From contig JADGIZ010000020.1 of the NCBI GenBank assembly GCA_027604665.1, positions 1 to 45,853 of the forward strand: DNA of 45,853 nucleotides. The letters are read 5' to 3'. Position 1 is the stretch's first letter; each line of letters begins with the position of its first letter. The notes beneath the pieces are model-generated. The model was not told the DNA's origin. It saw nothing but the letters and a program-made list of their open reading frames with translations, and did not search any database. This document shows, one piece after another, positions 1 through 10,857 of this stretch. This DNA is from Polyrhizophydium stewartii (taxonomy: Eukaryota; Chytridiomycota; Chytridiomycetes; Rhizophydiales). The translations under genes were made by a program, and so were the position numbers.

Positions 1-70
1 GCCCCCCTTAGGGGGGCCCCCCCGGATCCTTCAGATCCGGGCCTCAGAAGAGCTTCTGAGGCGACGTCGC
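1..70. repeat. GC-rich hairpin string, copy 1 of the 1/29446 pair
   Basis: Four palindromic modules are joined end to end. The first is GCCCCCC-TTA-GGGGGGC (1-17). After four C comes CCGGATCCTTCAGATCCGG (22-40; 7-bp stem, 5-base loop). Then a 22-nt hairpin runs from GCCTCAGAAG to CTTCTGAGGC with AG between (41-62), and it overlaps the perfect palindrome GCGACGTCGC (61-70). The same order of modules occurs at 29446-29513, where the second hairpin is the exact reverse complement. The window begins inside or at the edge of the block. No coding role is visible. Confidence 0.9.
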
Positions 71-1385
71 TAGCGATCTATATTAATCTTAATTTCATGA
101 TCTCATTTCAGTCATTTCAAACTATTTTAGTTTTCATTCCTTACATTTATCTGCATGTTTTATATTGATTTCATTTAAATATATTAATCGGCGGGGTCTT
201 AATTGAGGTTTAATCGATTTCTGTTTAGTTTTACCTAATGGATACCCTCACAGATTACTTTATTGGATACTAATTGAGCCTTCATGATTAATAGTCCACT
301 AAGTTCTACTAATTTAATACTAAACAGTAGAGTAACTAATCTAAACTATCTGAGCTAAAGTTTCTATATTTATTGTGGCCCTAAATTGCATACATCTAAT
401 ATAATATACCATATAGTATTTCTTTAGATATGTCCTAATATAATTGTAAGATTAGTATTGTATCCGTATTAGTCTTTCTTAGGTAACTAAACGTCCATAA
501 TTGATTGCTATACCGGCATTGAAATTAGACTAATTGCCATAATGTTAACAATTAATGCTTAGTATCAATAAACTACAATTGGAACATATTTATTATTTAC
601 CAAAGATCATTAGATTCAATCAATAGAAGCGTTAACATCAAATAATCGAAGCTTCGCTTCTCTGAATGGTCCAATTAGATTAGGTAATATATCGAAATCT
701 TACACTGATTTTTTAAATAGGATTCAATAAAATGGATTACCGATCATGATAATATAAAAGGTCATACGTATAATCTATAATAGAAGAATATGACGCCTCC
801 CCTATCAGATTTTTAGTGACAGTTTCTGTATTACTTTTTTTGACAAATTTGGCTTCTACGATCTGACGATTAGGTTTATTGCTTGAATGGTAATGGCATT
901 CACTATTTTATTTTCGAGATGATTTTTACCTGATTCATTACGACTTACCAGGATTATTTAATCGAACCAGAGGTTCGACCATTATAAAAACTTCTACTCG
1001 CCTTGTGATAAAATGTAGTTGATTGATGTTATCGTATATTACGTGAGTCGCTAAAGTCATTGAAACTGCTGCTTAACATTTATTTGAGCTATTACCAGAA
1101 TATTCAAATCTTTATATATATTCATGTCTCTTTAATCGTGGTTATATTTAATATCTCCCAGGTGTAAGCACAAACGAGAAAGAAGAAATAGGACAATCAA
1201 TTATCCATAAGCGCACCTGAGATTTGTATCTCAATTAGAAACCCTTAATTGTAAATAACACATCTATCTTTTCATAAAGGGTTTAAGATTTTCCAGATGG
1301 GTCCGTATTAGGGTGACTATCAAGAATGTGAAAACGTATTCGATTCAGGCAATCTTCGATTGCTTTTATTTACTTCAGTTCTGAT
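71..1385. other. AT-rich spacer, no gene seen
   Basis: All frames are broken by frequent stops. I see only small hairpins, for example a GGTTCGACC-like inverted repeat near 963-980 (TCGAACCAGAGGTTCGA). No tRNA, rRNA or promoter could be recognised. Confidence 0.7.
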
Positions 1386-1421
1386 CGGGCTAGCGTGAGC
1401 TCGCGCCTAGCGACGCCCTAC
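1386..1421 (+). repeat. Palindrome element with AGCTCGCGC core, copy 1
   Basis: The element starts CGGGC and ends in GACGCCCTA. The inner part AGCTCGCGCCTAGCGACG is identical to that at 22472-22507, while the left inner part differs (TAGCGTG here, GGCGCGTC there). Related cores lie at 2172, 24049, 25037, 26140 and 27610. Confidence 0.75.
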
Positions 1422-1745
1422 ACGAACTCTAGTAACCCTCAAATGAGGATGCTTCCCTTGATAAGAGCTCTTAAGAGCTGGATAGGCTCGGTAATCGCTT
1501 TAGATGTTGTGATGACATTCGAATTAGGTTGCTGTACAATTATTAGATCACCTTACGTAGCAACCCTGAACCTACACAATTCCTTCAAATGTAGTTGGTG
1601 TATTACAAATCTGGTCTGATTACTTACAAATTATTTATAGCTTATATGACGACGATGAGCCAAACTCTCAGCCAAATCTCCATATGACAAGATCGGGGTT
1701 ACTGATTCACCCTGTGAATTCTCTAATCTATTCACCATTTATTAA

Positions 1746-1760
1746 GCGACTGCGTGATTT
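1746..1760 (-). repeat. 15-mer AAATCACGCAGTCGC, reverse copy
   Basis: It reads GCGACTGCGTGATTT on the plus strand. It is identical to the forward copies at 16275 and 31403, and one base different from the copy at 14698. Confidence 0.7.
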
Positions 1761-1892
1761 CTAAGCACCTGGTTTAGTTAATAGTAATCTAGCACCTCTT
1801 TTGTTAGGACTCCGTCCGATCAATGTACAATTTAAAGAATTACTAAGTTAAATAATCCTATTCCAATCTTGATCCCTCCCCCTACATTCTAT

Positions 1893-1938
1893 CGCGGACG
1901 TGACGTAGGAGCCTTTACAAGGCTCCGGTCACTCCGCG
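1893..1938. repeat. Nested hairpin with GGAGCC stem, TTTAC loop orientation
   Basis: The outer arms CGCGGA(c)GTGAC and GTCACTCCGCG enclose GGAGCCTTTACAAGGCTCC (1908-1926), an 8-bp stem with a TAC loop. The same inner hairpin occurs with the opposite loop orientation at 4242, 11626, 18930 and 25981. The fused arm sequence GCGGAGTGAC, without a hairpin, is seen at 25920-25929. Confidence 0.8.
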
Positions 1939-2171
1939 ACCGGGCTTCGCCCTACGTCGCTCCAGCCGCTCAAATCTACACTAAATGGTCAAAGTATTTA
2001 CCCTGTTTTACTAAGAATTAGATGAAGTGACTCTAAGTTATAATTAATAGCTAATGTAAGTAGAGGAAATGTAATAAGTGAAAGGCTCACCAATAACTGA
2101 GTATACGCTCCTGCTTAAATTGCTGTCAATTCTGATAGCGGAGCTACTACCAAATTCAAAGGATTACAATC

Positions 2172-2208
2172 GGACCCTAAACGCGCAGCTCGCGCAGGCG
2201 ACGGGTCC
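2172..2208 (+). repeat. AGCTCGCGC-core element with GGACCC/GGGTCC arms
   Basis: The core AACGCGCAGCTCGCGCAGGC lies between the complementary arms GGACCC and GGGTCC. The same 20-nt core at 26140-26176 has GGGCCC arms on both sides, so arms and core vary independently. Confidence 0.8.
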
Positions 2209-2770
2209 TTGACGATCTTAGGGGATTCTTAAAGATTTGGAGTCTGCAATTCTAAATCTTACACGATACAATAGGTAGATCTCTAATTAGGCTACGCGTA
2301 GCTATGACGAATTAAATAATCAAAGGGCTGGTCAGTTTAGAAAGCAATTTGAAAAATGACCTGTCAACTTCTGTATAGATTGGAGATTTTTATATGTCAA
2401 CATATCGGGATGTTAATTTGCTGTCCGTCAATCAGCTACAAAAGCTATTTCATCATTAGCATTTTCTCTTTAGCTATATTCAATTGCCATTTGAGGCTAT
2501 CTGGCCCTCGGCTTCTATGTTTTTTATTCGTCATTCTAAAATGATTTACATCAAACCAGCCAAAGGCTTACTTTCTCGCTATTTACTAAAATTATTAAAA
2601 ATCGAACTGACGAGCGTGGCCGAATTTAATGAGGCGCGCGACCCCACGAAGTGGGGGGTTTCACGAACGGTGGACAACCCCGCCCTCGTTTGTTAGCACT
2701 CACTGCGGGCGTTGCACCAACATGCTTGCGCGAGAGGAAATTCAAATGGATATAGCTACATAAATACACC

Positions 2771-2813
2771 GCGGTCCTCCAGCGGCTTTGCCGCTTTCCT
2801 AGGATCGGACCGC
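2771..2813. repeat. GCGGTCC...GGACCGC element, copy 1
   Basis: Seven-base terminal inverted repeats GCGGTCC/GGACCGC enclose CTCC, an inner hairpin AGCGGC-TTT-GCCGCT, and TTCCTAGGATC. The second copy is at 27002-27045 with the same termini and a different inner hairpin. Confidence 0.8.
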
Positions 2814-3270
2814 AGAAGGATGAGCAAACAAATAATCAGAAATAGCACACCTATCTTGGTTAGCACCGCTCCTCAAGGGAGCGGGCCCCTTCGGGGCGTC
2901 GCGATACAAACTTAATTAAAAGCAATTGAATCAAAATCAAAATGGGGCCTGAACGTCTAGTGAAACAATAAAAGTAGCAATTCAATGAATTGCCAATTTA
3001 GCACACCCATGATCAAAATAGTAAACAACCACAGGTAGTTATAATAGCGATAGAATGTGGCAGTGGGACAACAAGGTAAAAGATAGATGGTAATGAAGGA
3101 ACTTATAATAAGCAAGTAATGAGATGATGAAATAGATACAATGATAATCAATTAAGTTTATGAAAAGCCTCAGTGGCATTGAATGTAGAGAATAAATAAA
3201 TGGAAGGAATGAAAGGCGGCTGATAATAACTGGAATTACTTATATAATCTCACCAGATAAAATACTTACT

Positions 3271-3290
3271 ATGAGCAACGTAGTTGCTTA
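3271..3290. repeat. GAGCAACGTAGTTGC hairpin, copy 1
   Basis: AGCAAC-GT-AGTTGCT is preceded by ATG and followed by TAATAAACT. Related copies lie at 31288-31304 and 32149-32166. In the last copy TAATAAACT lies on the left side instead. Confidence 0.65.
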
Positions 3291-3299
3291 ATAAACTGG

Positions 3300-3761
3300 T
3301 TAAAATAACTTCGAATCTTTGATTAGCATCTTTAGAATTATCTAGGTGACGCGGATCGCTTTTTAGTGTAAATGAATATTAACTTAGCATGCGTGATAAG
3401 TTCCAATGGAGCTGAAACTCGGTCAACTTATTTATTATAACTAACTATTCTTAATTCCCTTGTTCTGATAGGTATTATCGCTTATAAAAGAAGTCACTCG
3501 TTTCTTATCGAATCCTTGATTCGAGTAATAGGTTTTAATATCGATCCTCTGGATCGACCTCTTTTTTATCAGTCCTATTATTCACTACTAGCAGAGGAAT
3601 TGGTATACTCAGCGGTCTCAAAACCGTTATATGCAGGTTCGAGTCATTAAGAGTAAAACATATTCCTGATTCGGTTAGCAACGAAGTTGCTGAGTCTCCT
3701 GAGTCAACCCAAATTGGAATTAGATCTCATCGCTAGCGACTAGGCCGAGTTATGATTAATT
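3300..3761. repeat. 462-bp tandem duplication, unit 1
   Basis: This segment is followed directly by a second copy (3762-4223) that reads as identical at every base I compared. The junction has a 3-base overlap (TTA). The unit carries a tRNA-like sequence, the hairpin CGAATC-CTTG-ATTCG, a GATCCTCTGGATC palindrome and GCAACGAAGTTGC. The lack of divergence points to a recent duplication, active homogenisation or an assembly artefact. Confidence 0.95.
3585..3660 (+). pseudogene. tRNA-Trp-like remnant, copy 1
   Basis: The stretch has a D-arm-like GAGGAATTGGTATACTC (GAG pairs with CTC around an AATTGG loop). An anticodon-like hairpin CGGT-CTCAAA-ACCG follows, then GGTTCGAGTC, which matches the T-loop consensus. 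A tRNA-Trp would show CTCCAAA in the anticodon loop, so the six-base loop looks like loss of one C from CCA. The T stem barely pairs and no complementary acceptor arms were found. I read it as a decayed or partial tRNA. It could also be a chance or snRNA-like resemblance. Confidence 0.35.
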
Positions 3762-4223
3762 TTAAAATAACTTCGAATCTTTGATTAGCATCTTTAGAAT
3801 TATCTAGGTGACGCGGATCGCTTTTTAGTGTAAATGAATATTAACTTAGCATGCGTGATAAGTTCCAATGGAGCTGAAACTCGGTCAACTTATTTATTAT
3901 AACTAACTATTCTTAATTCCCTTGTTCTGATAGGTATTATCGCTTATAAAAGAAGTCACTCGTTTCTTATCGAATCCTTGATTCGAGTAATAGGTTTTAA
4001 TATCGATCCTCTGGATCGACCTCTTTTTTATCAGTCCTATTATTCACTACTAGCAGAGGAATTGGTATACTCAGCGGTCTCAAAACCGTTATATGCAGGT
4101 TCGAGTCATTAAGAGTAAAACATATTCCTGATTCGGTTAGCAACGAAGTTGCTGAGTCTCCTGAGTCAACCCAAATTGGAATTAGATCTCATCGCTAGCG
4201 ACTAGGCCGAGTTATGATTAATT
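3762..4223. repeat. 462-bp tandem duplication, unit 2
   Basis: This is the second copy of 3300-3761. After it the sequence leaves the repeat with GTTATTTGAGCGGC and enters a GC-rich hairpin block. Confidence 0.95.
4047..4122 (+). pseudogene. tRNA-Trp-like remnant, copy 2
   Basis: It is identical to 3585-3660, including the six-base anticodon loop and the weak T stem, because it lies inside the duplicated unit. Confidence 0.35.
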
Positions 4224-4241
4224 TTAGTTATTTGAGCGGCT

Positions 4242-4330
4242 GGAGCCTTGTAAAGGCTCCTACTAGCACCTGCGAGGCCTAGAAGGGCCCCGGGACCCCG
4301 TACGGGGGTCCCGGGTGGAGGCGACGTCGC
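4242..4330. repeat. GC-rich hairpin string
   Basis: It contains GGAGCCTTGTAAAGGCTCC (4242-4260), a linker TACTAGCACCTGCGAGGCC, and a long hairpin at 4289-4315 whose arms read CCCGGGACCCC and GGGGGTCCCGGG. It ends with GGAGGCGACGTCGC. The linker CACCT-CGAGGCC and the GGAGGCGACGTC end also occur in the blocks at 11451, 18891 and 25833, with other hairpins between them. Confidence 0.85.
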
Positions 4331-4434
4331 AGCTCCGAATAATCTAACTTGCGCTTTTGATGAAAAACTCCAAATAGATATAACAAATAAATAAGCTACA
4401 GTTGTTTAAAAGTTTAATATACAATTTTGAGCAG

Positions 4435-4479
4435 AGATTGGCGCGACTAGTCGCGCTCATCGCCCCTCTGGGCCGATTT
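4435..4479 (-). repeat. CGGCCCGGAGGGGCGAT element, reverse copy
   Basis: It is the reverse-strand form of the element at 5374-5418. It contains GCGCGACTAGTCGCGC, a 16-base palindrome, next to a GGCC(c)-GAGGGG-CGAT part. One position in the palindrome flank differs (CTCAT here against CTAAT). Confidence 0.8.
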
Positions 4480-5136
4480 CTTCACTAACATCTATTATTA
4501 TCATCAGTACTGATTCATTAGGAATAATCCGCCATGCCTTGGACTTCATTTCAGCTAATGTCATTCAGCTATATTTGGTAGCTAATTGGCCCCATCCGAA
4601 GGTGCTGAGTTAATTCTATAATTAACCCGCTCATGGGGCTAGACATCATTAATTGGACATCCGTATATTTCAAGTTAAATGGATTTAAAGCTTATATAAG
4701 CTTGTAGTTATGATAATCTTTTTATTAGAATTAATCGAACGAAGAACTCGTATGTGGTTGACCGCGTTAGCTGTAGGTAATGTAATTGACTATCATCATT
4801 TATTGCATCTATATAGATTGGAAATGTAATTACCTATTAAAGCAACCTGAGTTGCTCATGTAAGTGCAAGTGTAATTTGTGTAGATCTGTTAAACAGATT
4901 GAAATAAATGGAACGACCATTTTGTCTAATCAACTTCGTTGATTGTATAATATGGGCAATTTTATCAGGGGAGTGCACCGTAGGATATGACATCAATGAG
5001 TGAATATATCTAGCTTGTTATTATTTAATGATAACTTGTAGGTAAGATACTTCTATTTTATCAGGATCCTGAATTACTGCAATCGATTGTACTAAACCAT
5101 TAAGGCATAAAGTTAGTTTGGACGATTCCAACCGTA

Positions 5137-5360
5137 ATGGCACCTAATTTGACTTGGATAGGCTCCCCGGAGCCTACGGGGGTTCAATTAATAGCGGTTT
5201 TGTCCCTGGCCGCTTCACGGGGGTCGTGGCCTCCCCGAAGTTCAATTGGCCACCCGCTCCAGTATTGGTGTTACTTATTCAAGTTATTTCTAATAAGGGG
5301 GCCCCGTCGCGGGGGCGCTTAAGCGCCCGGTGGCCCTGGAGCCGCCCTAGCTAGGGGCGG
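5137..5360. repeat. GC-rich palindromic block
   Basis: This stretch holds GGCTCCCCGGAGCC, several CCTG/CACGGGGG-type arms, the perfect palindrome GGGCGCTTAAGCGCCC (5313-5328) and CCGCCCTAGCTAGGGGCGG (5342-5360). Two overlapping frames stay open here only because GC-rich repeats lack stop codons, and neither looks like a protein. Confidence 0.7.
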
Positions 5361-5373
5361 TATTTCTTATAAC

Positions 5374-5418
5374 AAATCGGCCCGGAGGGGCGATTAGCGC
5401 GACTAGTCGCGCCAATCT
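5374..5418 (+). repeat. CGGCCCGGAGGGGCGAT element, forward copy
   Basis: AAATCGGCCCGGAGGGGCGA is followed by TTAGCGCGACTAGTCGCGCC and AATCT. Copies inside the 494-bp duplication (22727 and 23264) have GACGAC instead of GACTA at the centre of the palindrome. Confidence 0.85.
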
Positions 5419-5474
5419 AATTAAGAATTTAATGCTAATACACCCAATCAAGAATCATTAACTAAGTAAATCAG

Positions 5475-5637
5475 ATGGGGCCCATTTCTAATGAGGAGGC
5501 CGCCCCCGGGCGGCCGGGGTCAGGCTACCTATGGCAACAATTTCTGTTCTGGTCTTGGTTTCCCGTCACTCCCGGAGCGGCGGCCGCGACGTCGCCTCAG
5601 AATCTCCCGCGACCTACGAAAAATCATCCGCGACTAA
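5475..5637. repeat. GC-rich palindromic block
   Basis: It includes ATGGGGCCCAT (5475-5485), GGCCGCCCCCGGGCGGCC (5498-5515) and GCGGCGGCCGCGACGTCGCC, then CGCGACCTACGAAAAATC. The last part resembles the reverse complement of 16285-16310. Confidence 0.7.
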
Positions 5638-7675
5638 TAGCTGGAGTCATGTTTAGCGTGATTCATTGATTATTGTAATTCTACTAGTCTTTGATCATCG
5701 ACTTTGTCGATGGATCCCATGTGATGAGATCGTAATTACGATCTTAAGGTTTAGCCACACCAAAGGTGTGGCAAGCTTAGTATAATCCAGAGGTAATTGA
5801 GTTTAGTCCATTGAGTCTATGGAACTTCTCATTATAATCTTGTGGAATTAACTTTATCAAGTTGAGAGCGAACGGTTCTTTACCTGGGAAAGTTATCAGG
5901 TTATCTTAGAAATCTTGATTAGGCTTAGTTCTGTCTAATTAATTTTCCCATCAGCGAAGCTGATGCCCTCAAAGGCTCCGAAATTGGCTATCAATGGATC
6001 TCAATGATCCTCTTTGGCTTAGTTGTGGTCCATCCTTTGGATTATATTTTATTCTCTATTTACACTCTTTTGAATTAACCATTACCCTAAGGGTGATTCT
6101 GAGTGAAATCTTTAGAACTTGGAGATCTTCTTTGGATAATAACAAAATCCATAAGTAATCGAAAAGTAGCTATTTCATCATTCTCTTTAAGTTCCAACAT
6201 ATTGTCTTAAGCTCTATCACACCAAAGGTGTTTCTTAATTATAAAACCAACAGTTGTCTTTTGATACATGGACTAACTGATAAAACTTAGATCGGATCAT
6301 AATATAAGATACTGCATCATCCAAAGGATGACGCATTCACCATCAAAGTTGAGATCATCTTCGATGATGTTGAGTTTGTAGAAAAATTCATGGTCAAACG
6401 AGACACCGTGGGCAAAGGGTAAGAACCTAAATTAACTAATGTACTTTACCTAGCGAACTCTCAATTAGACAGAATATTTATGAGAATTCCATTATTGTAG
6501 AAGTAGCGATCATAAATTGACCCTTAAGGAATGGATTTGCCGCAATAGCGGGACAACCAGATGTTAGAGGATTTATTTTGAAAGTCAAAGAATTTGACCT
6601 GCCAGACTCAATGAATTATTGGATAATTGCTTTGGGTCAAGGAAGGGACTTTTACTCTTTTGTGTTTAAGTTCTTTAGTCTAGAGGGTTTCAATAGTGGC
6701 ACGTGCTATGGCACGTGCTAAATGTTAATCACGCTTTGGGTTAAAGTGGTGAGCCTGTAGGGTTGGTGTCCCAATTGTAATTTCTTCCTTTTCTATGCAC
6801 TTGGCCGCTAGTCAGAGTAACGATCAGATAGACTCTTCCTTGGGATCAACGGAGTTGATCTAGAGAGACAAAATATCTGTATTTCAGAAAATGCTTTGCA
6901 AACCATAGGTCTTTGACCTGATGAAATAGAGTTCGTCATCACTTTGTGAGGATTTTCCAGCTTACCTCTATAACGGATTAAGGCATGACTTTATCCCAGA
7001 GGATCTGTTTCAGACTAGACAATCTAAGATTGGCTTTTAAATGATGGCTCATACCAATCGTTTAAACTAAGTCTAACATGAACTCCGTTCATGGAAGATT
7101 CTTGACTGGTCCATCGCAAAGCGATGGTAAACCTTCGGTTGATCACTCTTTTGGTATAAATAGATAAAAACAGCCATTCTCTCCATGGCAAAGTAAGATA
7201 GGTACACAATTGCCAATTCTATCCTTGATCTTAGCATAATTTCATAGTGTTTTAGAGTTGAACGATGACCAAAGGTCATCTTTACCGGTGGTTAATCCTT
7301 TACTTTATCTTCATCGGCAACCATTAGACAAAGTTAATCAAGACTACTTATAAGCCACACAAGTGGCTGCATTATTTAAGTGATGTCGTCAATGTGATCA
7401 TCTACGATGATCATACTTAAACCAATCATAAAGGATTCCTGAATAGTAGAACTACTTTGATCCATAGGATCCAATGACGTATCGTTGATTCTACTCCCTT
7501 GGAATTTTTAGTTGCAATAACCACTAAGAGCGATTCCTTCGTAGAGAATGGGCAAACCTCACTTACCAAAACCCATGAAGTTTTCATGGATCGTGTATTT
7601 CAAAGCAATCCACCCGATCAGAATCGACTCTGGATCATTACCATGAAACTCATTGCGGTAGCTAAATTTTCTTGC

Positions 7676-7717
7676 AACTCGGCCGAAGGGCGAGTTCCCG
7701 CATCCGCGGCAACTCTA
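7676..7717 (+). repeat. Hairpin plus CCCGCATCCGC tail, copy 1
   Basis: A hairpin AACTCG-GCCGAAGGG-CGAGTT (7676-7696) is followed by the tail CCCGCATCCGCG and then GCAACTCTA. The AACTC of the tail repeats the left arm, so the middle GAGTT could pair with either side. The same layout with AACCC/GGGTT/AACCC is at 45525-45566. The tail alone, joined to another hairpin, is at 20163-20203. Confidence 0.75.
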
Positions 7718-8310
7718 TGAACAAATCGTTAACCCAATTTGAGATTGCTCTTCGATTGTTCTAGTGGCAAAGAATAGTTTCCACCTATTCTTTGGCTTAT
7801 CCGTTTAGTGAGTTAAGAAATCTTGTCTGTATTCTAATATTCTCCTTTATCTAGCCTCATTGACTCGATTGGTATCTGCTTTACTTTGACTCATGTTGTT
7901 AAGAATAAAATTGAGGATCTATTTAGTCCACCTTCGTGGCTTGGCATCAGTATTTGTAAACTCTTTATGCTACCTTTCTAAGCTAACTCATATTAGTCCA
8001 CTGATGTACACGTCCAAAGTTAAGCCATTCCCTATTAATTCTCTACATTAGCGTTTTAGTATTTCCCTTTATTAGCTGTATGTATAACTCAATAGTGAGC
8101 CGGAATCTTTAGATCTTCCCTAAGTCTCGGTTTAGCATTTTGACCTGTTTGAGCCTTAACTCTTGCATTACCCTTAGTTGCCTATGAGTTTGGTCTTACC
8201 GAATTAAAAATGTTTAGGGATCTCCTTTACTACTTGAAACCCTTTCATTTTTCAAGCAAGGGATACTCCTATGGGTTCTCCTGATGGATCATCCAATTTC
8301 AGGTCTTTAG

Positions 8311-8330
8311 AGCGCCTCTCCCTAGGCGCT
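8311..8330. repeat. AGCGCCT hairpin, copy 1
   Basis: The arms AGCGCCT/AGGCGCT enclose CTCCCT. A copy at 10858-10877 differs by a single loop base (CTCCCG). Confidence 0.85.
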
Positions 8331-10857
8331 CCTATTGGGGAAAATAGGTTAGAAGCATGTAGATTAAAAAGATTCATAGTGTGGAATAACGTTAGCAGTC
8401 TATCTAGAAGAATTCGATAATCTCTAAAATGGATTACTGGCAACAGTTCGTAATAATCAGTATCAGTGTATATATTGGACATTAAGCAAATTATGGCTGC
8501 TAGTGAATAAAATCGTTCCACGATCTCAATCACGATTGATGAGGCAATGTTGGTTTTCTAGGCTTATCCTACAAATAGCTGCTTTATTTTTTAGACATAC
8601 TCTGCTTTAAGTGGTTGCGTCTTTTAAATTATGGTCGCTGCTACTACTCCATTTGATCAACAGAAAATGCCAAAGTTGATTTCACTAATGTTTCTTTGCA
8701 TCCTACTGGTAATCAAGCCTAAGGAGTTAGGACTAGAACAGCAAGTTGAATGTCGTAGAACCTCATTAATCAAACTAGGTTTTCGCTTATCCCTCTTGAG
8801 GGTTGATCATTGCCAAGGTGTCTTACATCCTAAGTCCCATTGGTTAACTGAGTTCCTAGAGTATTTATCTTCTAGAACTACTATCCTTGCTTATCTCGAC
8901 AGAGTTTTACAAGAGGCATTTGGTTTAAGGTTCATGTCTCTTTATTAAACCTGTTTGTTTCCTCAGGGATCGTGATGAGTTGGTGCAGGAAGAGTCACCA
9001 TCTACAAGATGTTTGAAAATATATACCAACAAGTTGTAAAGCTGTCCTAGCATAATCCAGACTACCGTCTGGTATTTGCTCCCTAACGAAAACGTGAATT
9101 AACTAATGCAACAACCTCATCCTGAGGTTTGTGATTGAACTGTGATCGATCACTCCTAGTTGGAAGACATCCAAAAGATGTTGTTAATTACGATTCTAGA
9201 CAATAGCTGGTTCTTAGAGTAAGACCATGAAGTAGCATAACAACTCTTTCAAGATTACAACCCCAGTATCAAAATCAAGACCAAGAATCATTTACAAGAA
9301 GCACTAACGATTTATTATTCTCTTTTTCTTGTTGAGTTCCAAACTATGTCTTCCTCGCTAGTAGTGATTCAAGCCACGAGTCCTATTCAACCCGTGACCC
9401 AGTTTTAAATCATGCTTTGCATTTTTAAAGACTAAGTGTAAGCCACCCCCCCCTCCTGGAGGGCTCTATCAAGGACTCATGACAAAGAAGTCAGCCGCCA
9501 AGTTATAAGCTGCATCAATTATAATGATTGGGGGCAATTGAACCCAAGTTGGATTTGAAGGCATTAAAACAGTTATTGTGACTAAGTCATATGATTTTAA
9601 TCTCGAAACATCACTTATGGTGATGTGGTAAAAGAGTCATTAAAGGTATACTTGGTTGTACCAATCAAAGGGTGACGTTCACCTAATCGGTGGTACAAAT
9701 GATCTATCTGAGACAATTACAAGAGATTGTAAATGCTTAGTGATTTTTGCACAATAAGGATTTTATCATCCACCGATGAGGAGTATACAAGAGGAAAGGC
9801 AATGAATTATAAATAAACTTAATCTATGATTGGTGTAGAGAGTGAGTTGGATTAGCAACCAAGGTTGTCACTTACACTTAAACCGCCTTTAGCATTCAAC
9901 CCGTAACGGGTCCAAAAGCTTAAACTCCTTACTAAGAAAATCATTTAAAATGATTGTCAAGTATACTTGATGCACTCACTGAGTGTGATACCTATTCAAT
10001 GATTGACTTTCTCTGAGAGAAGTGGATCAATGGTATTCTTGTCAAGGAAACGAAGTGATAGAGTTATAACGATTACCAATGATTGACTTAAGTCAATCCT
10101 TCCCTGAATTTAGATTAAAGTGATTGATTTATACAAAAGAGAAACCAAACGTTTATTAAAAGAATCAACGGTTCTCAGGTTGTAAGGTTTATGACAAGAA
10201 TCACACTTTATGGTGAGAATCCTGAGTTCTAGCATGAGCGATCACACAATAAAAGATTACAATGTTCAGAGTAAACTCTGGATATTTTAAATACCTCTTT
10301 TATTTGAATCATTCAATCTGAAATAAGCATAAGATTTGTGGTTAACCATTGACTCTGGACAAGGAATTATCTAAATGGTTTGGAAATAAGATAAGTGTGA
10401 ATGACCTAACGATTGCAATAACAGATACAACGAACATTTAATCCTGAACTTGTATAAAGGCGAGATATGGTCAGGATAGCTGACTCAATACACTAGGAAT
10501 GATTGGTCATCTTGTGACTCATCTCTGAACAATTTTGTATTCGATTAACAAATTAAGAAGTAGAGTGTAAAATGGGTTATAAACACTCCGTATAAAATAA
10601 TAAATTCCATGTTAGGAACCCCAAGGTTGAAGCAAATGAATACTCAGGTAGAACTCAAGCTAAAGAGTGTAGACATACCTCTAACTTCCAGGTATTGTAG
10701 AAGAGAAAAGACCCAAGAGGGTTTAATAACAGAATGACAATGTTAAGCCATTATGTTTGTGAGGTTGAGAATCTCAGGGATGTTCTGTTTAAGACAAAGA
10801 AGAGGCATGCCTTTTAAAGAATAACTGATCAGCCAAGCGATTAGTTGGAATCTGAGG

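Noticed and set aside
7676..7717. Target-site duplication GCAACTC around an insertion
   Set aside because: The right-hand GCAACTCTA also follows the tail at 20163, so it is at least partly element sequence. It was kept only as an alternative in the finding.
8252..8948. Frames of 93 codons (minus) and 105 codons (plus) in the hairpin field
   Set aside because: No motif recognised, no conserved spacing, and no continuation in other frames that would indicate a broken gene.
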